Of a stretch of DNA of 64,000 bases, positions 1 to 9,828 are shown one piece after another (position 1 is the stretch's first letter; each line of letters starts with the position of its first letter). Location: assembly GCA_016801885.1 (NCBI GenBank), contig JAFBJY010000237.1, positions 94,568 to 158,567 of the forward strand, written 5' to 3'. A program made the position numbers and the translations under genes. Source of the DNA: Toxotes chatareus (Eukaryota > Chordata > Actinopteri > Toxotidae). The notes below the pieces were generated by a model, which saw nothing but the letters and a program-made list of their open reading frames with translations, had not been told where the DNA came from and searched no databases.

Positions 1-1
1 T

Positions 2-133
2 TATTTGCATGCGCTCGTCGAATTTTTCTCTGTGTTGTCTCATATGTTGATAGAGATTGGTCGTATTACCTCGGGACGTAGCGACTTTAGCTTTGCAGGT
101 TTTACACTGCACGTCTTGCTGTTCAGGGTCGCC
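2..133 (-). pseudogene. BED-type zinc finger fragment of a hAT/ZBED-like transposase
   Basis: Read on the minus strand the segment is open to the window edge and encodes Cys-Lys-Thr-Cys, then about 18 residues including the N-T-T-N-L signature, then a His-x5-His pair. This Cx2C...HxnH pattern with NTTNL is the BED finger at the N terminus of hAT transposases and ZBED proteins, where it binds transposon DNA. Only about 44 codons are visible and the catalytic domain would lie left of position 1. Upstream coding sequence is replaced by the palindrome at 135-283, so no start codon can be assigned. It could be a live element truncated by the window or a dead copy; the BED assignment is firm, its activity is not. 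Confidence 0.6.
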
Positions 134-134
134 T

Positions 135-283
135 AATACTATTAATATCATTCCTGGACAACTGGGTAAGCAAATCGAGCGCACCGTCATTACAACCTGC
201 CCCGTGCGCAGATTATTGCAGGTTGTAGAAACGGTGCGCTCGATTTGCTTACCCAGTTGCCCAGGAATGTTACTAATAGTATT
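135..283. repeat. Near-perfect palindrome (foldback/MITE-like), 66-bp arms
   Basis: Arms 135-200 and 218-283 are reverse complements with about 6 mismatches, separated by a 17-bp spacer. The arm core contains GGGTAAGCAAATCGAGCGC. The palindrome directly abuts the BED-finger codons on their 5' side, so it looks like an insertion into, or the terminal structure of, that transposon. Confidence 0.8.
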
Positions 284-628
284 ACTTAGTATTTCGCGCG
301 CATATTATACCTATTTCGTGGCCACAAATTAGTATTTCGTGCGCACGTAATAGCTACTTTGTATTATTATACGTTTTGACCATGTCACTAGAGGGGCTCC
401 GTAGCTCGTCCCTCGTGTTCCTCCTCAGCTTCCATGTCGGTCACTACTGTTTGCTGAAAGCCGGGTAGTCACGTGACCACACCTGCGGCTGCCCACAGCG
501 TGTGGATGTGGCGTTAATTAATCCACATTGGTTTGCATTTAATCGCAAATCGCAGTCTTTTATGCGGTCACGTAATCGCACAGCGTGACATCGCGATTGC
601 AATTAGATTAAATTAATCGTGCAGCACT
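284..628. other. No gene; two short direct repeats
   Basis: The motif TTAGTATTTCG(C/T)GCGCA occurs at 286-302 and 329-345, next to the palindrome, suggesting subterminal repeats of the same mobile element. The rest is unremarkable, with no splice-bounded coding segment seen. Confidence 0.35.
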
Positions 629-875
629 ACTACTAACATGTACTGACTTACTGAAAACCTTGGAGGTGATCTGGACTTTCCTGTAGTTTCCTCTTGTCCT
701 TGTAACAGCAGTAGCTCCTCCTTCCTTGTCAATAATTGTGCAGAAATATCTGAGTGCTTCTTTCTTCCTAAATCATGAGCAAGTCCTGTCCAGTCCAACT
801 GTTTCTGCTCCTGTTTGACTTCTGAACTTGTCTCTGGCTGTGTGTCCACTTACTGCAGCCTCTGACATCAGGCTG
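629..875 (-). repeat. Dispersed repeat A, copy 1 (about 245 bp)
   Basis: Nearly identical to 31426-31672 in the same orientation. Both encode on the minus strand a peptide beginning MDTQPETSSEV whose reading differs after about 43 codons because of a one-base indel. The conserved peptide may be a true exon of a duplicated gene or just shared repeat; the frame is not conserved to its end, so I annotate it as repeat. Confidence 0.6.
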
Positions 876-906
876 TAGAATGTTGATACATCAAAGGCAT
901 CAAAGG

Positions 907-910
<4 letters not shown>

Positions 911-999
<89 letters not shown>
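911..999. repeat. Compound microsatellite (CT)n(CA)n
   Basis: About 43 bases of CT dinucleotides run directly into about 45 bases of CA dinucleotides. This is typical of fish intergenic DNA. Confidence 0.95.
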
Positions 1000-1000
<1 letters not shown>

Positions 1001-1327
1001 TGTTGTCTTAATATAGTTATGAGGACACATCATAACACTAACCAAAACATAACCCATACTAATGATATTCAATCTTCTCCAAAATACCAAATGAATTACA
1101 ACAATAATCACTCAGGACCATTCAGCTGGGTTGGTGAATTCAGCACCAAGGACAGCAGCAGCTGAACTGTACACAACTACATGTACTAACACACAGCAAA
1201 TTCACAAAGTACTAAAATCTGGAGTCAGGCAAAAAGTGTGAAAGAGTTACATTTCTGGAGTTTATTTTATAACTTATCCCAGAGACTACAACACTGAAAG
1301 TCACAGATCAACAGGGAGCAGAGGTGG

Positions 1328-2570
1328 ATGAGGATGTTTCAGAGATCTGTGTTTTTCATCTACAGTGATGATGGTAGGACATTTAAAAATTCATATTTTG
1401 CTGCACTTATATTTTGAGAGATTTGTATCTTGACACAGACAAAAATATGTGATTGTGAGAAGTGGATGATAAGAATTCCAAAGTACAGTATTTAATCAGT
1501 TCATATTAAGCTGTATGTGTTGTCTGCATTTCAGACCTCCCATCTACTGAAGCATCTATGAACCTGGCTGATCGTTCAGACCTGACAGAATATGTGACCC
1601 TCACTACTTGTGGTAAGCAGAGTTATAGGTAATGGTAATGTTTTGTCTTGAGACATGTAATATCCAACCAGGTATGTGATATAGTTTTAATGTGCTGGAC
1701 TTTAGATTTTATTTGCCTTATACTTGTGTGTGTGTGATCTTCAGATCTAAGTGTCCTGCAGCAAGGGTGTGAAGGCTCCTCCTCTCCAAGTCTGACAGAT
1801 ACACTGTCAGTCTCAAGCACTTTAAGCAGAGACACAAGTGATTCTGGATGCCAGCCTTTGATGGACAGTGTCCTTACAGCTCGTATACAACTAGATTTTA
1901 ATCATTATTTATTAGACACAATTCCTAAAAAATGCAAGTAATATGTACAGGTATTAGATGAATGTATTTGTTTACAACATAGATCTAAGTGTAGTTGTAA
2001 ATATGTTTATAATGTTTTCTTTTTAGAATGTGGAGCAAATTCTTACTTCAAAACCAGCAGAGATGACTGTGATTAAAGAGTATGAAGAGACTGGAAGTTT
2101 GAAAGATTCCACCACACGGTTACTGGTTAATATTATTGTCACTCACATGCATGGAAAAGAAGGGTAAGAGGCTTCAACTTAATCCTGTATCCTTTTATAA
2201 AAAAAAAATACATAAAAATATTTTAAAAAATATTAAGAGACTTTTTTTCTGCTTGCAGGAGAGCTGTTAGCTGTTGTTTGCATATAAGCAACATACAGTA
2301 TCTGTTCTTGAGACAGCTTTTTTTCTTTCAGGAACTTCTATGATATTCAAAGCAACAAAGGCCCTAACCCTTTCTTGAGTGGTGCATGAAGTCTGTGCAA
2401 AGGAAATCCAAAAGCACCTCTTCATCCCAGAGTAGAGTGGAGCTAAAAGGAGGTCCCACATCATCCAGAACATGAGATGATCAACCAATCAGAGATGAAT
2501 GCATGGAAGCCATATCTCTCCTTCACCACACAGCTGATCCTGACTTAGTGTTCCAGAGGATGAGAGAGAA
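1328..2570 (+). pseudogene. Exon relics of a fish multicopy SAMD3-like gene
   Basis: Exon-like segments are 1328-1373 (GT donor), 1535-1612 (AG/GT, phases agree with neighbours), 1745 to about 1880 (serine-rich linker), 2027-2163 (AG/GT) and about 2332-2570. The 2027-2163 exon encodes VIKEYEETGSL...LLVNIIVTHM, a signature I recognise from the large teleost family annotated as sterile-alpha-motif-containing protein 3-like. The last piece continues the same family (YDIQSN...GGPTSS...AISLLHHTAD) but carries stops and frameshifts, and is cut by the LINE tail starting near 2572. The exon expected after 2163 reaches a stop almost at once at 2260-2272. The donor of the third exon is uncertain. Function of the family is unknown to me; this copy is dead. 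Confidence 0.5.
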
Positions 2571-2571
2571 T

Positions 2572-3075
2572 CAAGAATCAAGAATCAAGAATCTTTATTG
2601 TCATTATGCAAGGCACAATGAAATTTTGTACAGCAGCTCTTTGGCACAATTAGTAACATAAAAGGCATATTTAAAATCTATCTAAATAAGTATAAAATAG
2701 AATAAAATATAAAATAAAATAGGGATAAAGAATATGGTGAACAGTGCAACAATATATAAAGTGACTGGTATGAATATGGATATATGGGTCAGAGTACAGC
2801 TTATTTCTGACTATTTCTGACTAAAGTGCAGTGCAGCATGAGTGTCTTTTTGCAGGCGTCTAGTGATCAGCCTTTGGATTGGTGGAGGGTGGATGTGTGA
2901 GGAGATGGGGTGATGGATTTCACAGCTCTGGGGAAAAAGCTGTGTCTTAGCCTATTGGTGTGGGTTCTGATGTGAGAGAAACCTTCTACTACCGTCAGCA
3001 GATTACGTTGTGTTTTGTATCGTACAAAGTTGTGCTGCAATGTTTGTATGTAATATGTGATTGTGCCTTCCATGT
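2572..3075 (-). mobile_element. 3' end of an L2/CR1-type LINE
   Basis: On the minus strand 2870-2990 encodes SHIRTHTNRLRHSFFPRAV, the conserved C terminus of fish L2-like LINE ORF2. It is followed by a 3' UTR ending in the polyadenylation-like run ATGACAATAAAG and a short (AAGAATC)n tail at 2572-2596. The element is 5'-truncated and interrupts the SAMD3-like relic. A related C terminus sits at 30597-30686. Confidence 0.75.
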
Positions 3076-3079
3076 ATTA

Positions 3080-3940
3080 TGAACCAGTGTTTGACACTGC
3101 ACCGATTTCGTGATATAAACATCACGAAACGGGGGAAACATGGAGTCAGGTTTTGTGTAATGTGTTAATCTATCTATGCCTCACTCATCCTCACCCATCT
3201 ATGCTTCACCCATCTGTGTAATTCTTCAAGGAGGGTGATTCCATTAGTATTTACATATCCAGCACCTGTTGCTGTCTTGTGTGCCACTCTGTCTGTAACT
3301 GCTGTATTATAAAGATGTTCACATCCATGTGTTTGTCTGAGTATACAACCTTAGAAAAGGGATTAGTGTGGAAATGGTGGTACATGTGAGACAAGAAGAG
3401 ACTCCATTAGAGATCAGGCCTGAAAAATACCAGGAAAAAAAGATCTGACGTAGAATTTAAAACAAGTAAAAACACACCAACCAAACAAAGGCAAATAGAA
3501 AGGGACATGCCCAGTTACACCCAGACCTGTCCCAGAACCTGGTCAACAGTCTGCCACTGGTCATGTGTAAAGGCCACGTGATGTACATTTTTCATACATG
3601 ATGGGAAGGGCTAAATTTTAGATACAAGTAGAATCATCCCAAAAATAACTAATGAAGGGAAAAAGGGCAAGGTCAGACATGCCCCTTGGTCTGAAACACA
3701 CCTACAATTTACAATATAATAAGTGTTGCACAGATGGTAAAAGTCAGTTTTTTCTGCAGGAGAAACTCACGCTTTTGAATTCTGTTTTTGAGGAATAAAG
3801 CTTTCTGGATTCAACTTCTCTGATCTCCTGTATTTGATTGACTGTGAATTTTTTCTCAGCAGAAGACTTGAATACTTAGAAGTTTTGGAAGAAAAGACTT
3901 AGAGAATAAAAGAGAGAGTAAAAGAGTAAGGTGAGAGGAC
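3080..3940. other. No gene; possible LTR remnant
   Basis: No splice-bounded coding sequence is visible. An AATAAA at 3794-3799 follows AT-rich unique sequence and would fit the R/U5 part of an old LTR, but I find no partner LTR or convincing terminal TG/CA with duplication. Confidence 0.2.
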
Positions 3941-3944
3941 TCAG

Positions 3945-4271
3945 CCGGATTTGGACTCGGCTTCAGCTGGCCCTTGGTGGGGTCCACAGCCTGGCCAGAA
4001 AGATCTGCATCAGTCCCCCTCTTCAGGTCAGCTCTAGTGGGCTGTATCATGCCCTATCACCTAACCTGAAGGCGGAGTCAGGGACTCCGAGGAATGAGCG
4101 GATGTGGCTGTTCATCCAGGCTTTCTGATTGGAGAAGTCCTGGATGAGTCTTTTTGTTGTCACATGTTCCACAGAGAACCTGATGTAGTTCAGTACAGCT
4201 TCTGTGTGTTCAGCCAGGTCCTCGTGTTTGAGGAGCTCCCACTCTGTCTGTGAGAAGCAGTGTTGGAGCTG
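3945..4271 (-). mobile_element. LINE ORF2 linker remnant (between endonuclease and RT)
   Basis: The minus strand reads ...YIRFSVEHVTTKRLIQDF then NQKAWMNSHIRS, and after a frame change PTRADLKRG. This is the region between the endonuclease and reverse transcriptase of L2-type LINEs (compare YIGKCIDDVT and KQKPWL in the LINE at 43.4 kb). It is interrupted by stops and one frameshift, and no 3' end is attached. Confidence 0.65.
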
Positions 4272-4331
4272 AGCGAGAGTGCTTCCTCAGGCCAGCTCCA
4301 ACACTGCTTCTCACAGACAGCGTGGGAGCTG
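4233..4331. repeat. Inverted repeat, 39-bp arms, at the end of a LINE remnant
   Basis: Arms 4233-4271 and 4293-4331 are reverse complements with one mismatch and one or two end differences, separated by 21 bp. The left arm is LINE-coding sequence (Q-C-F-S-Q-T-E-W), so the right arm is a short inverted copy of it, as made by twin priming or template switching. Confidence 0.75.
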
Positions 4332-4439
4332 CATCAACTCATCTTCAGGGATTCCTCACCTGTTCAAGACACCAAAGAAGAAAATGGGACCTTTCTGTAC
4401 CTGGAAATGAAAACAAATACCTGAAGGTAACTTAACCTT

Positions 4440-5235
4440 CTTCTCACCTTCTTTAAAGACTGATTAACACCAAAAAGTCAATCAGAGATCAAGTGAAGCT
4501 CAGTGGAATGAGGTTCATCAGGGTTTCTGACCAGTTGCAGCATCAGGAAATGTGACCTTACTGTACCTGGAAACCAAAACAGTACATGACACTGCAGCCA
4601 GCTGACGTCTATCTATCTATAAATCTAAATATAATAATATGGACAGACGCAGCAGAGCACTGGTTCAGCTATCCCATGTTCTGACATGTAGTCTCTCTAC
4701 TCTTCCATCTGTTGACTCTTTCCTACCAGCAGCCAGCAGGAACGTGGTTAATATACTGAGCATCCCCCACATCCATGTGATGCTGAATCAGGCTGGTGTG
4801 TGATGGTGTATCTGAGAAGAGAGACAAGAGAGAATTAAACAGCTTCACTGGATCATTCCTCTGAGTGTGTGATAGATAATCTGACCGACCGTCTACGAGG
4901 TTTAGATGCTCAGAATAGTTGAGTCTCCCTGTTTAGGTGAAGATAAGACTCCAACGAGCTGAACAGGTTCAACTGTCTGTGGAAACTTCAGAGAAAAAGT
5001 GAGCACAGTGATTGATGAAAAAACAGAAGTGAATATTTCCACTAGACTCTGCTGAAGCTCTTTACCTCTGTTATGAAGCCATTAGAACTGATCCTGCTGC
5101 TTCTTCTGCTGCTGAAGCTGCTGAAATACTGAAATATCACTACAATCATTAGACCAACTGTTACCACTTACACATTTTTATGTTTCTGTTGTCAAACAAC
5201 TGAACATGATTGAATTTTGCAGGTTAATATTTGGA
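4440..5235. other. Unexplained stretch without a gene
   Basis: Only short, stop-rich reading frames occur, and I see no recognised domain. Short CTGCTG-rich patches lie at 5090-5130. Confidence 0.3.
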
Positions 5236-5255
5236 CATGGACAACAGCAATGGGA

Positions 5256-5600
5256 ATTATGGGTTTTTTAAGAGAGCCGGTTCTTATGGCTTGGCTCACT
5301 AAAAAGAGCTGACTCTCTGCCAAATGGCACCTTAGATTTTTTTTTTTTTTTTTTGTTGCTTAAATTAATTTAATACTAAAATAACCTAAAATTATGTGTA
5401 AAATGAATGCATTATATCAAAAGTTTATTATTTATATGGTTTATTATACTCAACATGGAACAGAGTGCAATAAAAAATAAATTTTAAGTACAAAAACAAA
5501 TCCCCATCTCCTGGTAGCTTGGGCTTCCAGGCAAGAGTCGGCTCCGATCGTTCACGTCAAAGATCCTGCTCTGAGAGCCGTTTCTTTCACCACCGACACA
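5256..5600. mobile_element. Possible non-autonomous hAT-like DNA element
   Basis: An AT-rich core with a poly-T tract near 5336-5354 is bounded by related GC-rich motifs, AGAGAGCCGGTTCTTA on the left and GAGAGCCGTTTCTTTCACC on the right, plus several GGCTC/GAGCC inversions. The layout suits a MITE, but boundaries and target-site duplication are not defined. Confidence 0.3.
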
Positions 5601-5994
5601 TCACTGCTTCCTAACACTCACCTTCTTAAAAGCACTGTCTCATGTCTCTTTTCTGCTGATGTCAAAGCAGATGAGGACTGCATCAGTGTCAGTGTAGGAC
5701 AGAGGACAGAGGAAGTTGTCAGTTCCTTCAATTAACCCTTGTGTGGGTGTTACTCAGCCAGTGTTCGTGGGTCTGGTGGACCCGCTGCATTTTTTGGTTT
5801 TTAATTCAACACAATCAAACAATTTCATGCTAAAATACTCAACAGATGTTTACTTCATCTCAATTACAAGCAATATAAGGGTTTTCACATTCTGCAGTGA
5901 ACACACAGACTGTTAATGTATCTCATTTTCTTCTTTTACCTGAAAAGTCATTTTGGGAGGTGTAGGGGGGTGTAATGGGGGCACACAATGCTCC
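5601..5994. other. No gene; a piggyBac-like end motif
   Basis: TTAACCCTTGTG at about 5733-5744, preceded by AATTAA, resembles the TTAA-flanked CCCTTGTG end seen in fish piggyBac-type MITEs. The opposite end was not found. No coding exon is seen. Confidence 0.25.
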
Positions 5995-6440
5995 AATGCT
6001 CCCACTTGGTGACAGGTTCTCTCAAAGTGACTTTATAACTTCTTCAACCACAATGTTTGGATTCACAGATGAATTCAGCTGCTTCACAGTCTTTAGTGTT
6101 GACTGAACAGGAGTCTTCTGCCCTCCAGTGGTCACTGTAACTACAACTCTGAGCACACAGCACTGACAATGATACTGATGTTCACACTGACATTATTCCA
6201 CATTTACTGACTTATTTTAGCTCTAATGTTCATCAGTCTGATAATGACTCTCTGTATGTGAACACACATATCATTACACTGCTATAAATACTGATTACAG
6301 AACAGTGAGTGGTTACTGTGTGCTCAGCAGATTACAGTTATGATAGGAAACAGAGCACAGAAGCAAAAAGCTGTCATGATTGGTAATTATTTACATTACA
6401 GTCTGTATAGAATATTAATCCAACATGTATCTGTAGCAGA
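5995..6440 (+). repeat. NLR 5'-flank repeat unit, reference copy
   Basis: Positions 6015-6290 recur inverted at 26930-27440, and 6300-6440 recur in direct orientation at 62101-62240. The unit lies just upstream of the NLR promoter region, so the other copies look like scattered pieces of NLR-gene flanks rather than a classic transposon. Confidence 0.6.
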
Positions 6441-6679
6441 GTGGAACCTTTATCTTCGTATTTACTGCTTGTTCATTGTTTCGTTTGCTCAGCTGTTCAT
6501 TTATTTATAACTAAGTAGTGTGGCCCAATATTTATAGTGCAGGCATTGTAATGTTGTAGTTTCACCACAAGAGGGAGTTGGTGATTTGGAGTCGCTCCTG
6601 GTCAGCGGACGTCGACACGTGATTGTGTTGCTCCAATGACGCATAGACAGGAGCGCGTCATGACACGACGGTTGCTGAA

Positions 6680-6699
6680 AGTTTACTTTCACTTTCACC
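6680..6699 (-). promoter_or_regulatory. Interferon-response-like element (ISRE/IRF site)
   Basis: The minus strand reads GGTGAAAGTGAAAGTAAACT, containing the IRF core GAAANNGAAA. It lies directly upstream of a putative first exon that ends with a GT donor at 6736. Fish NLR and interferon-stimulated genes commonly carry such sites; its use here is inferred from position and motif only. Confidence 0.45.
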
Positions 6700-6735
6700 G
6701 AAGTTTGAGGCGCAGATGATTTTCTCTGTCTGAAG
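6700..6735 (+). other. Putative noncoding first exon of the NLR gene
   Basis: The short segment after the ISRE-like motif ends ...CTGAAG followed by GTAAATG, a good splice donor. It contains no start codon in frame with downstream NLR exons, so it would be 5' UTR. The transcription start is a guess. Confidence 0.35.
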
Positions 6736-7781
6736 GTAAATGTCCGCACTTTTAATGTTTTACTCGTCAACACTTCCTGTAGTTACCTGGGTTATCTGAT
6801 GTACGGATCTAGATGTTGTGTTTGTTTTTTTTTATACTGCGTTGTGCTGTTTAGTTGTGTAGACTCTGAGTTGTCACTGTACAGGCAGGAAGGCAAGGAA
6901 GAGGACCGTCATTATCCGCCATGTTGTGTGGATATTTGCAGTAGAAGCGGTGGAGTCAGAGTAGAAGCAGAGTGAGCTGATGGTCAGTAGCTGAACACGG
7001 AGCCTTTGTTAGTCTGTGGCTCCACTTACTGCTGACTGAAGGCAGCTTTTCCTGCCTGAATCAGCCTGTGGAGGAGGCGGACCTGAGCCGCTGCTCCCGC
7101 AGTCTGAGCCGCTAAATGCGGCCTGAGCTCGGCCTTACAGCTCCCGGGTCCTATCAGCACAAACTCCACCTGATGAATTAGATGATAAAGACCCAAATCC
7201 ATAAATACTCTCACAATAAAGCATCTCAGCGGCTCTGATAGGTGATTATATCTCTGTGGCTGGTCACAGTACAAACAGAAAAACTGTCTGTCAGGACATA
7301 TTTGCTGTTTTTATTGATGTCTATCTGTGTCTCTGCTGTTTGGTTTTGGTTTGTTGTTGCTGCTTCTTATAGTTCAGACTTTACTAGGGGTGGTGAAAAA
7401 ACTCGATTATTAGTCGCGGTTATATTATGGAGGATTATTAAATTTCCAAAGATCGATTTTTTTTTAAATTTTGGTAGTACACAGGGACTTCTCCAGTCAC
7501 TGGCTGTCATACAGGATTTAACCGCAGGGTGGAACTGTTGACTAACGGTCATAACAAAACACCCTGTAACAGAGCCAGCGAGCTTACTACTGCGGTCAAA
7601 GCCAGCCGTCTCTCCTTTTTGCGAAGTGAATCCAGCCGCTCCAACATTTCAAGTCCCCTAGTGTTACAGACTTCATGGTAAATAGACGGATGCGGTTGAG
7701 AAAGTCAGCGCGAGGATGCTACAGCGTAGACCAAGTTTTCAAAATAAAATGTGGGTTATTGAAAGGCAATTAAGAGATGTC
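6736..7781. other. Intron-like stretch; hAT-like debris
   Basis: No coding exon is visible. Around 7384-7460, GGGGTGGTGAAAAAACTCGATTATT resembles the edge of fish hAT-type MITEs. Nothing else is recognisable. Confidence 0.25.
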
Positions 7782-8061
7782 AGTGCGATCCTGTACTGAC
7801 TTTAAATCATTATGTCACATGACCAAGAGGCTATTGAAGAAAATTGATGATATAAATCAAAAATTAATGATCAGGAGTGTTAAAAAGTAATAAAAAAGGT
7901 GTATCTAAACCAGCTAGTGTAGTTCTATGATCATACACCGATTTTGAGTCATTAGGTCACATGACCTGGAACCTATTGAGCTAAAATGCTAATATTTACA
8001 TTATAAAATTAATATAAAATCTCAGAAATGTTAAAATGGAATAAAAAGGTGTGTCTCAACT
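7782..8061 (-). repeat. About two units of a 150-bp tandem repeat (inverted relative to 49.66-50.07 kb)
   Basis: It contains GTCACATGACC with TCATTAGG / TCATTATG and the run TGAGCTAAAATGCTAATATT. Reverse-complemented, it matches the 152-154-bp units at 49659-50066. It lies in the presumed first intron of the NLR gene. Confidence 0.6.
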
Positions 8062-8225
8062 AGGGCTGCTTGATTATGGCAAAATCATAATCACGATTAT
8101 TATGATTCATATTGAAATCACGATTATTCAAAACAATTATTCATTGAATTTAGAATTTGCTTTTATTGAACTTGAAACAGTTTTTTTTCTGTTTAACACA
8201 ATGAGTAATCTTTAATTACAACTAA
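8060..8225 (+). mobile_element. hAT-derived MITE fragment next to the NLR N-terminal exon
   Basis: It begins TAGGGCTGCTTGATTATGGC and continues with repeated AATCACGATTATT motifs, a pattern I know from abundant teleost non-autonomous hAT elements (AGGGCTG terminus). It ends in AT-rich sequence directly abutting the truncated coding exon at 8227, and may have removed the usual start-codon part of that exon. Confidence 0.45.
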
Positions 8226-8226
8226 C

Positions 8227-8276
8227 CCTAAAAGCAGTCTGTGTGGGGACCATGAGATCCAGACCAAAGCTCAGAG
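8227..8276 (+). CDS. NLR N-terminal exon fragment
   Basis: It reads PKSSLCGDHEIQTKAQ and ends in a split AG codon before GTGAG. This closely matches the end of the first coding exon of fish NLR-C genes, which normally starts with Met about 15-20 codons earlier. Here the upstream codons are replaced by MITE-like sequence with an in-frame TAA, so the start is missing. Phase 2 at the donor fits the next exon. Confidence 0.6.
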
Positions 8277-8388
8277 GTGAGATGAGGATCTCTAACTGTC
8301 CATGACTCTTCTCCATGTCAGAGCTCAGCACTCACATCACTGCACCATCATTATTCACACTCAAAGCTCTGTGTGTGTTGTGTTGAAG

Positions 8389-8529
8389 GCCAGAGCAGCA
8401 GCACACACCAGACTCTGCTGGACCTGGACCTGAACATGGACCTGAGCCCAGCTGTGTGTCCATGAAGAGTGACAGGTCAAAGGATGACTTCGTTGATTTC
8501 AAAGGACAGCCTCCCTCTGCTGCAAAGAA
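8389..8529 (+). CDS. NLR repeat exon 1 (long form)
   Basis: The AG acceptor ends at 8388 and the GTGAG donor starts at 8530. It encodes PEQQHTPDSAGPG followed by the family motif PEPSCVSMKSDRS and DDFVDFK. This SCVSMKSD motif is repeated in N-terminal exons of teleost NLR-C proteins; no biochemical role is known to me. It is longer than the three following repeat exons. Confidence 0.7.
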
Positions 8530-8643
8530 GTGAGCTGCAGCTGACTACATGTTTTCTTCTTTACTATGAGAACACTGTATGAATAATAGATATGTTGTCC
8601 CTGTCCCCATGTCCCTGATGGTCCTAACCTCTGTGTCCACCAG

Positions 8644-8760
8644 GATCCATCAGAGACCAGACTTCCCTGGACCTGAGCCCAGCTGTGTGTCCATGAAGAG
8701 TGACAGGTCAAAGGATGACTTCGTTGATTTCAAAAGACAGCCTCCCTCTGCTGCAAAGAA
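8644..8760 (+). CDS. NLR repeat exon 2
   Basis: It is 117 nt between CAG and GTGAG and encodes IHQRPDFPGPEPSCVSMKSD and then the DDFVDFK segment. It is phase-symmetric (phase 2 on both sides), so it can be skipped or duplicated without changing frame. One Arg (FKR) replaces Gly seen in the other copies. Confidence 0.7.
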
Positions 8761-8860
8761 GTGAGCTGCAACTGACTACATGTTTTCTTCTTTACTATGA
8801 GAACACTATATGATTAATACATATGTTGTCCCTGATGGTCCTAATCTCTGTGTCCACCAG

Positions 8861-8977
8861 GATCCATCAGAGACCAGACTTCCCTGGACCTCAGTCCAGC
8901 TGTGTGTCCATGAAGAGTGACAGGTCAAAGGATGACTTCGTTGATTTCAAAGGACAGCCTCCCTCTGCTGCAAAGAA
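8861..8977 (+). CDS. NLR repeat exon 3
   Basis: 117 nt with the same borders and phase as its neighbours. PQSSCVSMKSD replaces PEPSCVSMKSD. The intron before it is shorter because it lacks a CCCTGTCCCCATGT block present before exons 2 and 4. Confidence 0.7.
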
Positions 8978-9091
8978 GTGAGCTGCAGCTGACTACATGT
9001 TTTCTTCTTTACTATGAGAACACTGTATGAATAATAGATATGTTGTCCCTGTCCCCATGTCCTTGATGGTCCTAACCTCTGTGTCCACCAG

Positions 9092-9208
9092 GATCCATCA
9101 GAGACCAGACTTCCCTGGACCTGAGCCCAGCTGTGTGTCCATGAAGAGTGACAGGTCAAAGGATGACTTCGTTGATTTCAAAGGACAGCCTCCCTCTGCT
9201 GCAAAGAA
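9092..9208 (+). CDS. NLR repeat exon 4
   Basis: 117 nt, almost identical to the exon at 8644 with a 448-bp offset that includes the flanking introns. It therefore arose by tandem duplication of a two-exon block. Borders are CCACCAG and GTGAG. Confidence 0.7.
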
Positions 9209-9749
9209 GTGAGCTGCAGCTGAGTTTAAAATGTATCAGACAGCTGTCCTGTATAACTGGTCTTCTATGAAAGATGAAGTGATTGTGTTTTGTCTCCAGG
9301 CTTCATGAATGACACAGTATATGAACATGATCAGGCTGAAACACAGGCTTTAGTGGCAAAGTTGATGCTTCTCTTTTCAAGAAAAGCACTTCTTATGTTC
9401 TTATATGTGTCATTCAGATCAGAAGTAAAACTCCCTGTAACTCAGCACCTATCCAGTTCCAGTGTTTGTGTTAGTGTCCTGTAGCAGAGGTGAGACTTCT
9501 GTCAAACCCAGTGTGAGTCCTTAAAACTCATCATTTAAAAGGTGGACTTGTTGTGATGACTCTAGGTCATGAGGTACAGAACTGATTGCTTGTTTCCTCT
9601 CATTGAGAATGTCACAGCACAGTAGTGTTTGCTTTAATCAGGACAGTCACCACAGAACATAAAAGCAGCTGTTGTTTGTGTACAAAGCATAAAACACTCA
9701 CAGATGCTGCAAACATAATGTGAGCTAATTCTTCATGATTCCTCCACAG
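9209..9749. other. NLR intron without recognised content
   Basis: The intron runs from the repeat exon array to the linker exon. An open frame at 9290-9484 has no similarity I recognise and its only upstream splice site (CAG at 9298-9300) would break phase, so I do not call it an exon. Confidence 0.4.
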
Positions 9750-9828
9750 AGTGGACCAGGAGAGCTCAGAGGTTCCCAGTGCTCAGTCTGCCCAGCAGCA
9801 TCAAACACACCTGGACTCCATATTTATG
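9750..9828 (+). CDS. NLR linker exon (VDQESSEVPS)
   Basis: CCACAG acceptor, donor GTCTGT. It encodes VDQESSEVPSAQSAQQHQTH then LDSIFM. This exact type of peptide sits between the repeat exons and the FISNA segment in teleost NLR-C proteins. The first base completes a Lys codon with the previous exon, and the exon ends in phase 0. Confidence 0.75.

Larger units (their letters stand above)
8531..9208 (+). repeat. Tandem exon-intron duplication, 448-bp higher-order unit
   Basis: Intron and exon sequence at 8531-8760 recurs at 8979-9208 with very few differences. The interposed unit (8761-8978) is a related but more diverged half-unit. The array thus grew first by single-exon and later by two-exon duplication. 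Confidence 0.75.

Noticed and set aside
3080..3940. Complete endogenous retrovirus
   Set aside because: Only an AATAAA-bearing stretch is seen; no gag, pol or env, and no paired LTR.
9290..9484. Additional NLR exon
   Set aside because: Its acceptor would break the phase, and no counterpart exists in the family as I know it.
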